DNA of 64,000 bases, taken from the NCBI GenBank assembly GCA_030490835.1, contig CM059974.1:8129501-8193500 (forward strand). Direction: 5' to 3'. Shown here piece after piece: positions 34,288 to 46,248 of this stretch. Under the pieces are notes generated by a model, which worked only from the letters and a program-made list of their open reading frames with translations, did no database searches and was not told where the DNA came from. The DNA comes from Annona cherimola. Its lineage: Eukaryota; Streptophyta; Magnoliopsida; Magnoliales; Annonaceae. A program made the position numbers and the translations under genes. The stretch's first letter is position 1. Every line of letters starts with the position of its first letter.

Positions 34288-37200
34288 CTGCCAAGAAAGC
34301 ATGCAATTGAAGCACATTATCACTATATTTCCTTTTAGCCAACGATGAAAAATAGATATGTAATTATTCTTACTGTTTCTGCTTGGTGTAAAAAGGAAAC
34401 GAAATTTCATTGTTTACAAACTAAAAATAACATGTCATTGTGAAGAAACAGAGAACAATACTTTAAAATAATATATATTTGAAAAGGCATCATTCTGATA
34501 AGTCGAGTTTTTATTTTATAATTATTTTATATTTGGCTACCACAGAATAGACCGAATCATATATATATATATAATGGAACTAAGAATTTCGACCATCTGC
34601 AATTTATTTAAAACCTATGAGGCTAAATATAATTGCCTACCACAGAAAATCGAATTGAATCGTTGAATTCAACAATACACAGTAATGTGGAATATATTTC
34701 TGCCCACCAAAGGGTTGCGGGAAAAATATAAATTTCAAATTTTGGAAACACGTCAATGGTGACCCCAAAACAGAATCGCAAAGCCAATATGAATGATACA
34801 AACAAACCCCAAACCTAGTTTCTTATAACTGTATTTAATGTGTAGAATATTTTGGCCATTTCACCATAAGTCTTGCAATAAGTTGCACCAATCCGGCTAC
34901 CGATTTCAGTCGCCAATAACTTCTACTTCACTATAATATTTGGCAACGATGGCAGCCTTGGCGGTGGTCAACCTCTTCCCCACCGATCACTCACTCACAA
35001 TTGGCAATGCATTCACAAAACAAGCAAAAGTGAAAAGGAGATGTGAAAGTAGATCAGAGGCCGTGGCCGAAAATACCTAAGGAAGTGCGCCGGCAAATGA
35101 AATTTACACACACACAAGAATATGAAAATTCAACACAACATGTCTTATTACCATTAAATCATAACCTAGTCATAAATTATTTTGTGGATTTCTATAAAAC
35201 TAGTTAATCCAACCCTCTAATCAATGTCCTCGACTGTAAAAAAATGTCCTGAAAATAAGGAACCTAAATGATTGATAATGTCCTGGCCGTGGGATCTTTA
35301 GATTGCTTTTAATTTCAACAGCAACAGCCCAAAAGCATAAGATAAAAAAGCTATTGAATCAGGTCAACTTCATAAAAGTAAAAGCCCAGGACATACATTG
35401 ACAATGTGCATGCAACAGCAGCTATGATCGGCTGATCTAGAGAAACCTTTGAAGAGTAACATAGATTTTGGGACTCTAAATTACTAGTTAGGAATGGGAA
35501 TGGAAGATAGGTTGTATACACTCGATTGATGGCTCTGTTACGCGGGCACAGTCAACGTCCCATATATATAACATTTTATACCATTTGGAGGTATTACTTG
35601 CATCATTATCATATCAAATTGGCTAATAAATAGAGCTACATATATAAGGAGATTCAAGACCATTTTAAACAAATCAACCGAAGAGAAATATATTATCAAG
35701 ATTAATGAGTGATTCATCCTCAAGTCCACTCCAACTGATTGAAAATTAGACAAATTATATAGAGTTGCAACAAAGATCCATGTGATGTACATGCTCAAAG
35801 ACCCAAAATACCAAGTCATCTTCATGCTAGATCTAAGAAAATAATACGCCTAAAATAAAACTCATGATTATAAAAAAAAAGTATTGACCAATGACTAAAT
35901 TTTAAATAACTTGGCTTTATAACCTTTTGAATGAAGCAAAAAGAGAATAAATAGAAGAAGCCTAGTAAACAACTAAGAAAAAATCAAAGAAAATCAAACA
36001 ACATGTGCAAGAGGAGGTAGAGGGCAAGAGCAAGGGGGAGAAGGCATCGGTGCAAAAGGACAAGGGCCAAATGCAGCTAAAGGGTAATAGCTAGGAAGAC
36101 AAGGCAGAGGCACGAGACGAAACAACAAGAGGCAAGACACCGCGGTGCTAGGGCAAGGAATAACGGGGAACAGCAGATTGAGAAAGTGAATGTGGGAAAA
36201 TTAATTAGATGGGAAACCAAGGAATGAGATATTGAGAATGTAAAAGTTGTTGTGGGAAAGTAGGAGTGAGATATTGTAAAGTGGATTCTCAACCTAATTT
36301 GTGAGGTAGCTAATAATATCAATTAGAAGTAGGGATAAATGAATTATTCAGTATTAAATCTACATATAGGGTGTGTTTGGGAAGTTGTAAAACTTTTGAT
36401 GAAAAGTTTTTTATGTAAAACTTGTCAAATTAGTAGAAAATGATGGATGTTGTAGGGGTAATGATGAGGAGTAAAGAGAATAAATTTAAAATAAATAGGT
36501 TAGTTGTATTGGTAGTTGTGTAGAAATGATTGAAAAGTAGAGTTGTTGTATAGAAAAATGTGTAAAAAATAATTTAAAAAATAATAGTTATGAAAAGTGA
36601 CAAATTTTAGATTAAAAAGTTTTAACTTGACAACTTTTCTAAATTGCCAAACACACCCATAGATTAAAATCTTCCAAACAGAAAGTACAGAAATAGTGTG
36701 GAAAATTGAATTGTGTCCACAAATAAAGAATTTTGGCTATAAACTATTCAAAAATGTGCCACTCACAAGATCAAGCATTTAGAAAAGAGGCATCTAACTA
36801 AATGCTAGCTCTGATTTATGCTAGAATGCTACTCAGATTATTCTATAGAATGTGGCTTTGGCCAAATACGATAGAGGCTATGGATGTGCTATTCATGAAA
36901 AAGCTGCTACGGAAAATTTTCAACAACATCATAGAACTATTACATTTATTTACCAAACCAGATTTGCAACCTATGTTCAAATAATTCTGGCGCTCATGGC
37001 AGGTCAGAAAATCAATCACAATGGGCGGAAAACTCATATCAGATGCCAATATTCTAGATTGGTGCAAGAAGTATATCTATTAGTTCAATTCTTCCTGTCT
37101 ACCATGAAAATGGAAACTGCGAGTGGGTATTGCATTTACATGAGCCCAAACGAACTCAACTCAATTCCAACTGTCACAAATCAAGCTCCTAAATTCACAT

Positions 37201-37600
37201 GAGCCCAAACGAACCACATATATCTGTATACTGTGAATCAACCAAACCGCAGACACTCATTTTAACATTAGAAGAAAGTCCATCTTTTTTAGATATACTA
37301 AAACCTGGGTTGTTAACCACAAGATTTTGCATTTCTTTAACTTTTCTATGTTATAATGATTTTTTTGGGACGTAAAATAAAAAAAGATGATGTTTTGACC
37401 AGAGGACAATGCATCATAATCGGAAGCATGCTATTTGTGTTTGGCAATCAAAGCGCTCGGCTACTCTGATTTCCATCATCATCCTTGGATGATGGTTCAA
37501 ATAGAGACGCCTAGCCTGCATGAAAAGGACAAGGGACTGGAAGAGAAACCTTACCTAAAGAAGAGATCGCCACAAGCGCCAATCGAAGAAAACCCAAGCT
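34288..37600. other. Intergenic region with MITE and unrecognised short frames
   Basis: AT-rich with an (AT)n run near 34560. The only defined element is the Tourist-like MITE at 36369-36658. A 95-codon hydrophobic open frame on the minus strand at 35538-35825 has several membrane-like segments, but I do not recognise it and its base composition alone (T-rich) could produce this. No gene is called. Confidence 0.4.
36369..36658. mobile_element. Tourist-like (PIF/Harbinger) MITE, 290 bp
   Basis: The terminal inverted repeats begin GGGTGTGTTTGG and end CCAAACACACCC. The element is flanked by the 3-bp direct repeat ATA (36366-36368 and 36659-36661). The interior is AT-rich and non-coding and matches the copy at 45957 in the opposite orientation ('aaacttttgatgaaaagttt', 'ggggtaatgatgaggagtaa'). 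Confidence 0.85.
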
Positions 37601-39766
37601 GAAGAGGATATGTCGGGTGTCGCGACTGCCGAACAAGATAAACAAAGAGGATACGGGCAGCGAGCGCCGGCAAGAGAGGGAGATGGCTCAAATGCTTCTA
37701 CCACTAACAATCCTTGTCTGTTGCTAAGCTGTTGCTGCCGCCGAACACGAGTGCTTAACTTGTTGTTCGCCCCCTATGTGCTAGCAATCATGCTTTGCCT
37801 CACTCATCTATCACATGGAAAACTGCTGGAGTCGGCTTTGGATCTGATTTTAGGGGCTGCAAAAGAGGATACCATAAATAGTGAGATGATCGGAGAGATG
37901 AGGGAGGAAGCAATGCCCTAGCTTAAGTTGAAAGAGGAGATTTGACACAGAGCGATAGGGAGGAAGCAATGCCCTAGCAGAAGATTAGAGAGAGGAATCT
38001 TAAAGAGAGGCAACGATAGTGTGCAGGAAGGAGATGGAAAGAGCAAGATTACCTGAATCTCGTGAATCTGGTTGTTGAAATCACAACAACAGATTAAGGG
38101 CACGCAGGAGATGAATCTGGTTCCCGAAGGTAGAGAGATGCATGAGGCCGACGAATCTAGATAGCAAGGAGGCAGACAATGGAAAGAGCAATTTCAAAAC
38201 CCTAGGAGCTGGAAGAGCCGGAAGTGCGTGTGACGAATCCAGTCGCGGGCAATACGCGATACCCCTTCGACAAAAATTTGGTACGAAAAGTGCCCCTTCG
38301 GTTCTCAGCTCACACGCCTTCGCGTGTTTGCGGAGGCAAAAGAGGAGGGAGGAGGGAGGAGGGAGGAGGGAGGAGAGGGAGACGGGCACCGATGGAAACC
38401 CTAGAGGAGACGGACGCTACTGCCGAACGAGAAAAGGGAGAGGAGACGCGAGTCGCGAGTGCCGAGTCTCGGTCGATGCCTGTATCAAATTTTCACTTAC
38501 CGAAAATGCCCCATTCGATCTCAGCCGTCAACGCAAAATGGACGGCAGATATGGCACTTCCATTGGGAAAAGCACTGGAAGCGCTTCCCATGGGTTGGGC
38601 CTCCTGGCTGCACGGGGAGTTTTATCTTCCTTACTCTTTGATGGGACCTTTTTATCTTGAGAATTTACGTGTGAAGTTTATGGTTTCCGGATGAATGTAC
38701 TTAGATGTATTACTGTACAATACCCAAAAAAAAAAAAAAAAGTGCTTGCCAAGGCCGCGTATTGATATAGGAGCCCAAGCTCTCGTTCTGCCAAAAGTAA
38801 CGTCAACGGGATCCACTAGAGCGGCCTCTTTTTTAATCGAGATAGAATATGATGCAGACATTTGATCCAAAAACATAACGAGAAGAGAGGTTAACGGTTA
38901 ACCTCACTGTAACAGTCCGCTCGTGGGCACTCGTTTAATGGTAAATATGGAGCCACGAAAGGACTATCTATAGTATTATTATAAGGTAAATGATATGTAC
39001 TGAAACCTCAATATATATGTATGGTTTTGAGTGTTTTTAAACTTTTAAAAATTTTCTTTTTATTTTATGCAACTTCATATGTGTTTAGTTTGTATATAAA
39101 AATTTATCATTTTTGAACTTGTGAATATATTTTTCATAATTTCAAAAATTAATAATTTTACCCTCATAAAATTATCAATTTTAAATTTGTAAAAATATAT
39201 AAAATTTTAAAAATGATAAATTTTGATATATATAAAGAACATGGATTTAAATAAAAATGATAAGAAAAATAAAAGTAAATAAGAATAGAATCTCATACCG
39301 TATATGTGTATATATATCAAGATTTCAATACATACTTATGTAAATGGAAGATCCATTTAGGCCGGCCACAAATCATTTTTAAATTTTTTTTTTTATAAAA
39401 ATGTTAATCTAAGTGCATTTAATTTATAATTCAAGTTTTATTATTATATGATTTTATTTTTAAATACAAAGAAGTATAGTAGTCATTTTCACATGTGGAA
39501 AACGTCCACAACACTCATATTTAAAAATTAAAAATATATAAATATATTGAAAAATGGTAAATTTTCGTTTATAAATTAAATATACTTAAAATAACATGTT
39601 TATAAAAAAAATAAAAATAAAAAATATGTTAAGCGGCCGGCTGCAAGAAATCACCCCTCATGTATGTATTGGATCATATTACCCATTATCACCGTAAACG
39701 AAGTTTTACTTTGTCAAGCCTGCTGCAATTTGATTTGATCTTGCATAGCAGGCAATATCATTTCCC
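37601..39766. other. Mixed-composition region without a recognised gene
   Basis: Between 37610 and 38700 GC rises and open frames of up to 172 codons exist on the plus strand and 102 on the minus strand, but none carries a recognisable domain and they overlap in different frames. The block at 38330-38380 is a purine minisatellite (GAGGAGG units). It may be the 5' region of an unannotated transcript or captured DNA. 38700-39766 is AT-rich and contains a 15-nt A run (~38728) and a foldback AT core around 39080-39240. Confidence 0.35.
38338..38380 (+). repeat. Purine minisatellite (GGAGGGA)n
   Basis: About six tandem copies of a GGAGGGA-type heptamer give an almost pure purine, G-rich strand. 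Such tracts can form G-quadruplex or triplex structures, but function is not shown here. Confidence 0.85.
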
Positions 39767-40620
39767 ATGACTACATTGCTTGATTGTCATAGTCAGTTCA
39801 AGTATTTCTTGGCGCAGGTAAAACCATTCCTGGATAGCAATGACATGAAGGAGCTTGTAGATCCTTTTCTTGATGGCATCTATGACACCCAGCAAATTCA
39901 ATATGTGATTTTAGCAGCTTCCTTGTCTATATATCATTCACCACTTCTCCAGCCTCGAATGAGTCTGGTAATGTCGAAGAGAAGCAGGATAAAAAAATTC
40001 TACTGACCCAAAATAATGTCTAATGTTTCCCGCAACAATTTGAAGCCGAAATAAAATTTCGGCATGTTTGAACGAATCTTCATCAGTGACTAGGAAGGGA
40101 CGAGGGTTCAATACACCCGGGTGTACTTCACCTTTTTGATTTTTTTTTGAATTTTTTTTTATGAAAATGTTAATATAAGTGTATTTAACATGTGTATAAA
40201 TTTTTACCATTTTTAAAGATTATTAGGTATTTTTTTCGAATTTTTTAAAATCAGTGGTATTTTTAATAATTCAACTCGGGTGTACTTCACTTATTTTTTT
40301 AAAATTTTTTTTTTACACGACTGTTAATCTAAGTGTATTTAACATGAAACTCTCAAAGCCCAAATGGTGTTAGGATTGAAACACCTCACAGTTCAAAAAT
40401 CTGTCCCCAAATTGCCAGTCAAGGAACATGTGCGTGCAGTTTGTTCAGATTCTCGAGGGTGAATCCAACTGAGAGTCCCCGAAACTAAGCCCACGGAAAG
40501 GTGTTCCAGAGGACCTACTCTGAGGAGCTCATAGACTCTAATGACTACAATTTGTCGAGGTATTTGAATGATATCGAACGACATAAACAGGTATTTGAGT
40601 CAGACGGACAAATCCATGAT
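39767..40620 (+). pseudogene. Receptor-like cytoplasmic kinase (RLCK VI-type) C-terminal relic
   Basis: Two pieces in the correct order resemble the end of an RLCK class VI kinase. Piece one (39767-~39985) encodes 'KPFLDSNDMKELVDPFLDG', then 'AASLSIYHSPLLQPRMS', which is kinase subdomain X-XI with the conserved RPRM arginine pair reduced to QPRM. Piece two (~40440-40620) encodes 'FQRTYSEELIDSNDY' and 'SRYLNDIERHKQV', the typical C-terminal tail, preceded by an in-frame stop. An AT-rich repeat separates them (~40095-40350). No catalytic N-lobe was found. Inactive fragment. Confidence 0.7.
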
Positions 40621-43600
40621 CGCAACACCATTAGTTTTATAAGAGGCATCATTAGTAATAACAATGGCATCTGGTGGGCGTTTGTTTTGGACCGCCAACC
40701 AATCCCAATTCCCAACTGATTAATTGCATCCGCTATATCTGGTTGCCGAAGAGAACATACAACGATAATGATCAGAATATTGCAAAAACAACCCCCCAAC
40801 ATTGAAGTTTGTGAGGCAAATTTAACTTATATGCAACTTCATTTTGTACCTGAATTTGTTTCACTCGCAGATATTGACGGGGGTTCACTAATTCACTTCC
40901 CAATATTTCCAAACAATGGAAGTTTTATTTTATAAATATCCAAAACAAAAGGTCCAATTTGCAATTAAAAATTCTTCTATAAATATATGGATGCCCATAG
41001 CCGACAAAAAGTTAATTTTACGGGGGTATTGGTTTACACCAAAAATATTTCAAAACAAAAATTTTCAATCTAAAATTCGTCATTCTCTACAACTTCTTTA
41101 TTTTTTAATTATTTTTTCACTTTTTTCCATAAAATTATTCTACTTTTTACTCATTTCTACACAACTATTTATACATATAACTTATATATTTTAACTTTAT
41201 TTTCTTTACTCTTCATCATTACCTCTATTATATCATATTATTTTTTCTTATTTCAAAAATTTTTACATTAAAAACTTTTCATTTTGCTTACTTATTAAAA
41301 AATTGTCAAAAAAGATAGGTTTTAAGACTAGATCTTAGACCGGTCTGAGAAGATCATTTTGCTTACTTATTTTACTTGGATATCAAAATCATCTTAAGCT
41401 ATGATTTTTATCATTTTCAAAATTAAGAATCACTTAAGAGTAATTTTAAATTAAAAATAATTTATTTATTATAAATACCCATAAAATCCTAATTTAATAT
41501 CTAAACAATCTAAAATATTCATCCAACTTGCAATGAAAAATAGTCATCCAATTTAAAATAATAATTCTACATGATTTCATAATATTTTAAAATTTTGGTA
41601 CATAGATTAAGTGATTTTCTAAATTTATACACATTTTATATATGTTTAGAAGACATAATCCATACATAATTTCGATTGATATGATTTCTAGTATCTAAGT
41701 AAAGCAAGTAATATTAAAACAATAAATGAATTAAATTTGAAAAAATGACTAATATGACACCCAAATTAGATCATCCTACCAATGTGAATTGCTAGGATGG
41801 TTTCTACTAAAGTTGTCCTTGTATATAGGTAATGATCTAATACATGTTATTTGTGCTTTTTTGCAATTTTTTCTTTTATTTTTTAGGTGATTTTATATGT
41901 ACTTAGTTCATATATAAAATTTTATAAATCTTGAATTTTTTATGTATAGTTTTTCATAAATTAAAAATCTATAGTTTTAACCTCTATTTATGGTGCGAAA
42001 ATTATTATTTTTGAAATTATAATGAATATACAAATAATTCAAAAATAATAAATTATAGTACATATAAGATAACATGTGGACTCAAGACATTATAATGTGA
42101 CCTACCCTAGCCCTCTCTAATTTTACAGAGAGTCGGGGTAGGTTAAGATTTGAGATCTGTGCTTTAATTTTGAAGGTAGGATGACGAATCACGTCTTGGC
42201 CTACCTTGACTAACCTTACCATGCAAGATGTAAATTATTTTTATAAACGATATGATTTATGTGAACGAGATTTTATTGGATAGATGTGTTTAATTTTATA
42301 ACTTATTAATGCGAATATGGTTTATGTGAATGTACGTTTAACTTTTAAATTTGTTTATATGGATAAATTTTTACTTCTTGATTACTACGCATGATTTATT
42401 AATGAAATAAAATACATTATATGTGTTGTTTACCTTTCAAGAATGAATGTTATTAGTTTGTAAATCTAGCAGTTTTAATTGTAATTCAAAATTTATATCT
42501 ATATTATTTTTTAAAGGTCGATATATATATATATATATATATTCAAGGTCAAGTTGCATATAAAATTATTTAAAATTTTTTACTAAGGGTTTGTTACAGC
42601 AATCGTGTTCTATTCCACTAAATAATAAAATATTGAAATATTTAACCTTCAAATTTATCATAAATGTAAGTTTGTATTGATATTCATATAAATTTTAGAA
42701 CTATCATACTTTGACTTACTTTTTTAACCTAACTTATTATATTGATATTGACCCAGACTAAATTTTGCCCTAAAACCTATCAAATAAAGGTAAAAGTCAA
42801 ACAAACTCTGTCTTGACTTGATACAGTGTCAAATATGATTTTTTACATGTAAGATCATCCCATTTTTCATGCTTAGATTTAACATATATATTTATTCTTT
42901 GTATTTTTTTCTAACTTTTTTGCGTTTTGTCCTTTTTAGATGATCCCATATGTATTTAGTTTATAAACAAAATTTTATCATTTTTAGATCTTTGTGTATT
43001 TTTTCATCATTTCAAAAATTAATATTGATTTTTGAAATTATAAAATATATATTCAAAAATGATAAATTTTAGCAAAAATGAAAAGAAAAAAGAAATATAA
43101 ATATAAATAGCAACAAAAGCTAAAACAATACATATGTATTGAAAATTTTTTCATATGAGATATTTATGTTTGGGCTCACATGTTACTATACATTTTTTTT
43201 CTAAAAAAAAAAGTTCTTACAACCACATAAACTACATCTGAGCTCTTCAAATGCTCGATGGTAAATACATTGCCGCATTATAATTTTACACAAACAACAA
43301 TTATATAGTCAGATTAAATTTAGTGGGACCTAAACCCAATACTACAAATATTTTATAGGTTAATGCCATTATAAATGATGTTAAAATTGATGTGAAATTA
43401 CAATACTACCTTTAATAAAAATAAAAATAAATTGTTCTAATTAAGTATTATAAAACATTTCTACAAAATGATATAGAAAACTTAAAGTATAGCTAGACTC
43501 AATCACTCCTACATACACGTATTACCTTTTTAAAAGAAATGACAAGGGTAATTTTGTCATTTAAAAATCTTTTCACTGTATTGTTTAACGAGGGATGATT

Positions 43601-43861
43601 CTATATATCCGGATGTACAGTAGTAACTACACACCTATACATCTCCCAAAATATATTTTTTTTTGTTTTGGGTTTATTTAATACTTATACAAAGTTTTAG
43701 CATTTTTAAAGATGGGTACATATTTTTTCTTAAATTTTAAATACGGACGTATTAACTAATGGAGTCTAGCTAGTTGTCAAGGGCAGCAACTTTCATAGCC
43801 ATTATTAAGGTTTGAATCACATTCCTTACAAAGTGGGAGTAATTATCTCTCGTATGTATGG
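40621..43861. other. AT-rich intergenic region
   Basis: No gene. It contains a degenerate Tourist-like MITE (~41020-41290), foldback AT cores (~41880-42075, ~42940-43085), a short (AT)n tract near 42522 and a tRNA-like A-box/B-box pair near 43765-43820 (possible SINE head) just left of the hAT-like element. Confidence 0.5.
41020..41290 (+). mobile_element. Degenerate Tourist-like MITE copy
   Basis: It contains 'aaaattttcaatc', 'ttttttaattattttttcac', 'tttaactttattttctttac' and 'aaaaacttttcat' in the same order as the intact element at 45957. The left end 'gggggtattggttt' is a decayed version of GGGTGTGTTTGGTT. The right end is lost. Confidence 0.55.
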
Positions 43862-44171
43862 CAATGTTGCCAGAACCGAACCGGTGATTGAACCGGTAAA
43901 GGAACTGGTTCGGTTCGAACTGGTTCGACCGGTTAATCAAACCGGTTCGAACCGGGTGACGTCAGCATGACATATTTATGATGTCATAAATATTTAAAAT
44001 TTTTAATTTTAAATAAATATATTGATAAAATTATATTTTTATAAATCCTAAATATATATGTTAAATTTTAAGGACTACAATATAAGTACAGAATATGGCA
44101 ACATGCAGAAAAAAAATTAATAGCAAGTTTTAAAAAATCTTTAAGCATAAATTTTAGAAAAATTAATTACA

Positions 44172-45010
44172 TTAACTAACCTGAAAATTAAAATACTTAA
44201 ACTTGTAATAAACAATGACCGTTGTTTGCAAACCTAAGCCATAGCTGTAGGTGTACAGGATACTATGGATCACCGGAGCAGCAGAGTATGGTGCTCCATC
44301 TTTTACATCGACACAACCTCCTCCTCTCCCATTCCAGCGCCTGGATCTAACAAAGTCATGCCCAGCTTCTTCAATAGCAAACAACGACCAAGCTTCTACC
44401 AGTCATCTTCATCAAATCCGGCATCTGTCACCATAAGTCCAGCCGTCCTCTCCTATTCGCTGCTACAATCAGTCCCTTCTTGTGCATTGCCTTTTTTCAA
44501 TTCCCACCATGGAAAGTCGACGTATTCAAACCTAATGCCAAGCTCCCATTGGCATGCCCCTTTTTTCCCCTTTGATTTATTCAGTGCTGGCAGCTGCAAA
44601 TCAGAGCAGTCCATCAAAGAGCCAGCAACAGCTTTAACGCCATCACTGATCAGAGTTGGCTGCTTATTTGGAATTTGAAGGAGCTCGATCAAGATACCTT
44701 GTCAAGGTGTTGGAAATTCCCAATTGTTGCTTCCTCACCAGCCATCTCTTGAGATTCTCTGCTTCTGCAGCTGCTACTGCCCTTCATATCCAGAGATCGC
44801 TTTTCTTCCGAATCCTCCATTCGATTGCATCTCTGTAAAAAAACACGAAAAAACCCAAATCTTCATTCTTATTTCCTTTCACGCCCATATCTATTCCGAT
44901 ATCATTTGCAATTCTTCCGTCTGGAAGTTCTTGGGAGGTTGAAGATTGCTTTTGAATCTGAAGAGCTGATCCAGGAAGCACAGCCGCTGCAAGATTCGAT
45001 TCGACAATAA
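44172..45010 (-). pseudogene. Unidentified gene-like fragment inside the hAT-like element
   Basis: On the minus strand several open stretches are broken by stops and frame changes, including 79 codons at 44453-44692 with protein-like segments such as 'DCSDLQLPALNKSKG' and 'ACQWELGIRFEYVDFPWWEL'. An upstream Ala-rich 'AVAAAEAENLKRWLVRKQQL' segment is in another frame. I cannot name the family. It looks like captured, decayed host coding sequence rather than transposase. Confidence 0.3.
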
Positions 45011-45153
45011 CAGGGCAATGTGCTCGTTTAAAAATAAAAAATTTACCCGCCTACCGTTCAAACGCCGGTTTCAAAAATGAGTAGGGTTAGAATTAACATC
45101 GTAATTAGTGGGTGTAGGTAGAAATTTTCGAGTGCGGGCTCTGACGACGAAGC

Positions 45154-45535
45154 GCGGGCGGGCGCGCGTGCCAGCGTTGAGGACTAGGCGTGGTCGACGG
45201 GCGCGAGGGCGAGGAGCTGTGGGTGCACGGACGAGGCGCTGCGGGGGAGGGTGTCTGGCTGTCTGTGGGCTGCGGCGACGGCGTCGAAGGCGAGGGAGTG
45301 CGGGCTGGACTCTGGAGTCGGTGCGGGCGGGCGCGCGTGCCTGCGTTGAGGACCAGGCGTGGTCGGCGGGCGCGAGGGCGAGGAGCTGTGGGTGCACGGA
45401 CGAGGCGCTACGGGGGAGGGTGTCTGGCTGTCTGTGGGCTGCGGCAACGGCGTCGAAGGAGGAGGGTGTCTGCGGCGACGGCGTCGAAGGCGAGGGAGTG
45501 CGGGCTGGACTCTGGAGTCGGTGCAGCGAGAGCGC
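45154..45535 (+). repeat. GC-rich 169-bp tandem duplication in the hAT-like element
   Basis: The sequence beginning 'gcgggcgggcgcgcgtgcc' at 45154 restarts at 45323, 169 bp later, and both copies contain 'gaggagctgtgggtgcacgg' and 'gtgtctggctgtctgtgggc'. The second copy carries a further internal ~30-bp repeat ('tgcggcgacggcgtcgaagg'). Open frames are long on both strands here because GC-rich repeats lack stops; I do not treat them as genes. Confidence 0.85.
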
Positions 45536-45956
45536 TACATGCGGGAGTGCCGACGTTCGCGAAGGGGACGATCGGAGTGCGGACGTGGCTGCGGGGCAGC
45601 GCGACGGCGAGAGGGGCTGTAGTGTTGGGTACTGCGGGGTCGCAACTCGCGAGACAACGAGACCGTCCGACCGGTCGAATCCGGTCCGACCGGATATCCC
45701 GGTTCGACCGCCGGTTCACCGGTTCGGACGATTTTATATAATCAAACCGAACCAGGTCGAACCGAATCGGGAATTTGACCGGTTCCCGGTCGGACCGGAC
45801 GATCCGGTCCGGTTCTGATAACACTGATGTATGGTATGAAATGTCATGTTGTATAATACTAATAAAAATAATATTTAAGTAATTAGAAAATTATTAAAAT
45901 GCTTTTATGTTTAAAATTCAAAAAATATATACATATTTTTAAAAAGATAAAACTTA

Positions 45957-46248
45957 GGGTGTGTTTGGTTACACACAAAACATGTCAATGAAAAATTTTC
46001 AATCAAAAACTTTTCACTCCCCATAACTATCTTATTTTTTAATTATTTTTTCACATTTTCCTATATAAACAACCCTACTTTTCAATCATTTCCACACAAA
46101 TACCCATACAACTACCCTATCTATTTTAACTTTATTCTCTTTACACCTCATTATTACCCCTGTCACATCACATCATTTTCTATCAACTTGACAACTTCTA
46201 CTCTGAAAAGTTTTCATCAAAAAGTTTTACCTCCAACCAAACGCACCC
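45957..46248. mobile_element. Tourist-like (PIF/Harbinger) MITE, 292 bp
   Basis: The terminal inverted repeats are GGGTGTGTTTGGTT and AACCAAACGCACCC. The flanking TSD is TTA (45954-45956 and 46249-46251), the typical Tourist/PIF target. The AT-rich non-coding interior matches the inverted copy at 36369. It sits about 120 bp right of the hAT-like element. Confidence 0.92.

Larger units (their letters stand above)
43862..45826. mobile_element. Complete non-autonomous hAT-like transposon, 1965 bp
   Basis: An 8-bp target duplication ATGTATGG flanks the element at 43854-43861 and 45827-45834. Terminal inverted repeats match imperfectly: left CAATGTTGCCAGAACCGAAC, right (reverse complement) CAGTGTTATCAGAACCGGAC. 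Both subterminal regions (~43876-43960 and ~45655-45820) are packed with CCGGTTCGAACCGG-like repeats, candidate transposase-binding sites. An 8-bp duplication plus 'CA..TG' ends fits the hAT superfamily. No transposase is present. The interior has an unrecognised part (44200-45010) and a very GC-rich part (45110-45650). Confidence 0.85.

Noticed and set aside
35538..35825. 95-codon hydrophobic minus-strand frame as a membrane protein gene
   Set aside because: T-rich DNA gives Phe/Leu/Ile-rich frames by chance; no family motif and no splice context.
38142..38694. 172- and 156-codon plus-strand frames as genes
   Set aside because: They overlap in different frames, cross a purine minisatellite, lack domains and splice support. 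Kept only as an unrecognised region.
45108..45824. Long GC-rich open frames (up to 236 codons) as a gene
   Set aside because: They overlap on both strands, are Arg/Gly/Ala-rich, arise from tandem duplications and subterminal transposon repeats, and run through the element end. GC-rich repeats give stop-free frames by chance.
43862..45826. Element as a Mutator-like (MULE) transposon
   Set aside because: The perfect flanking duplication is 8 bp, not 9, and the ends are short CA..TG TIRs rather than long MULE TIRs. hAT is the better fit, though without a transposase it remains an inference.
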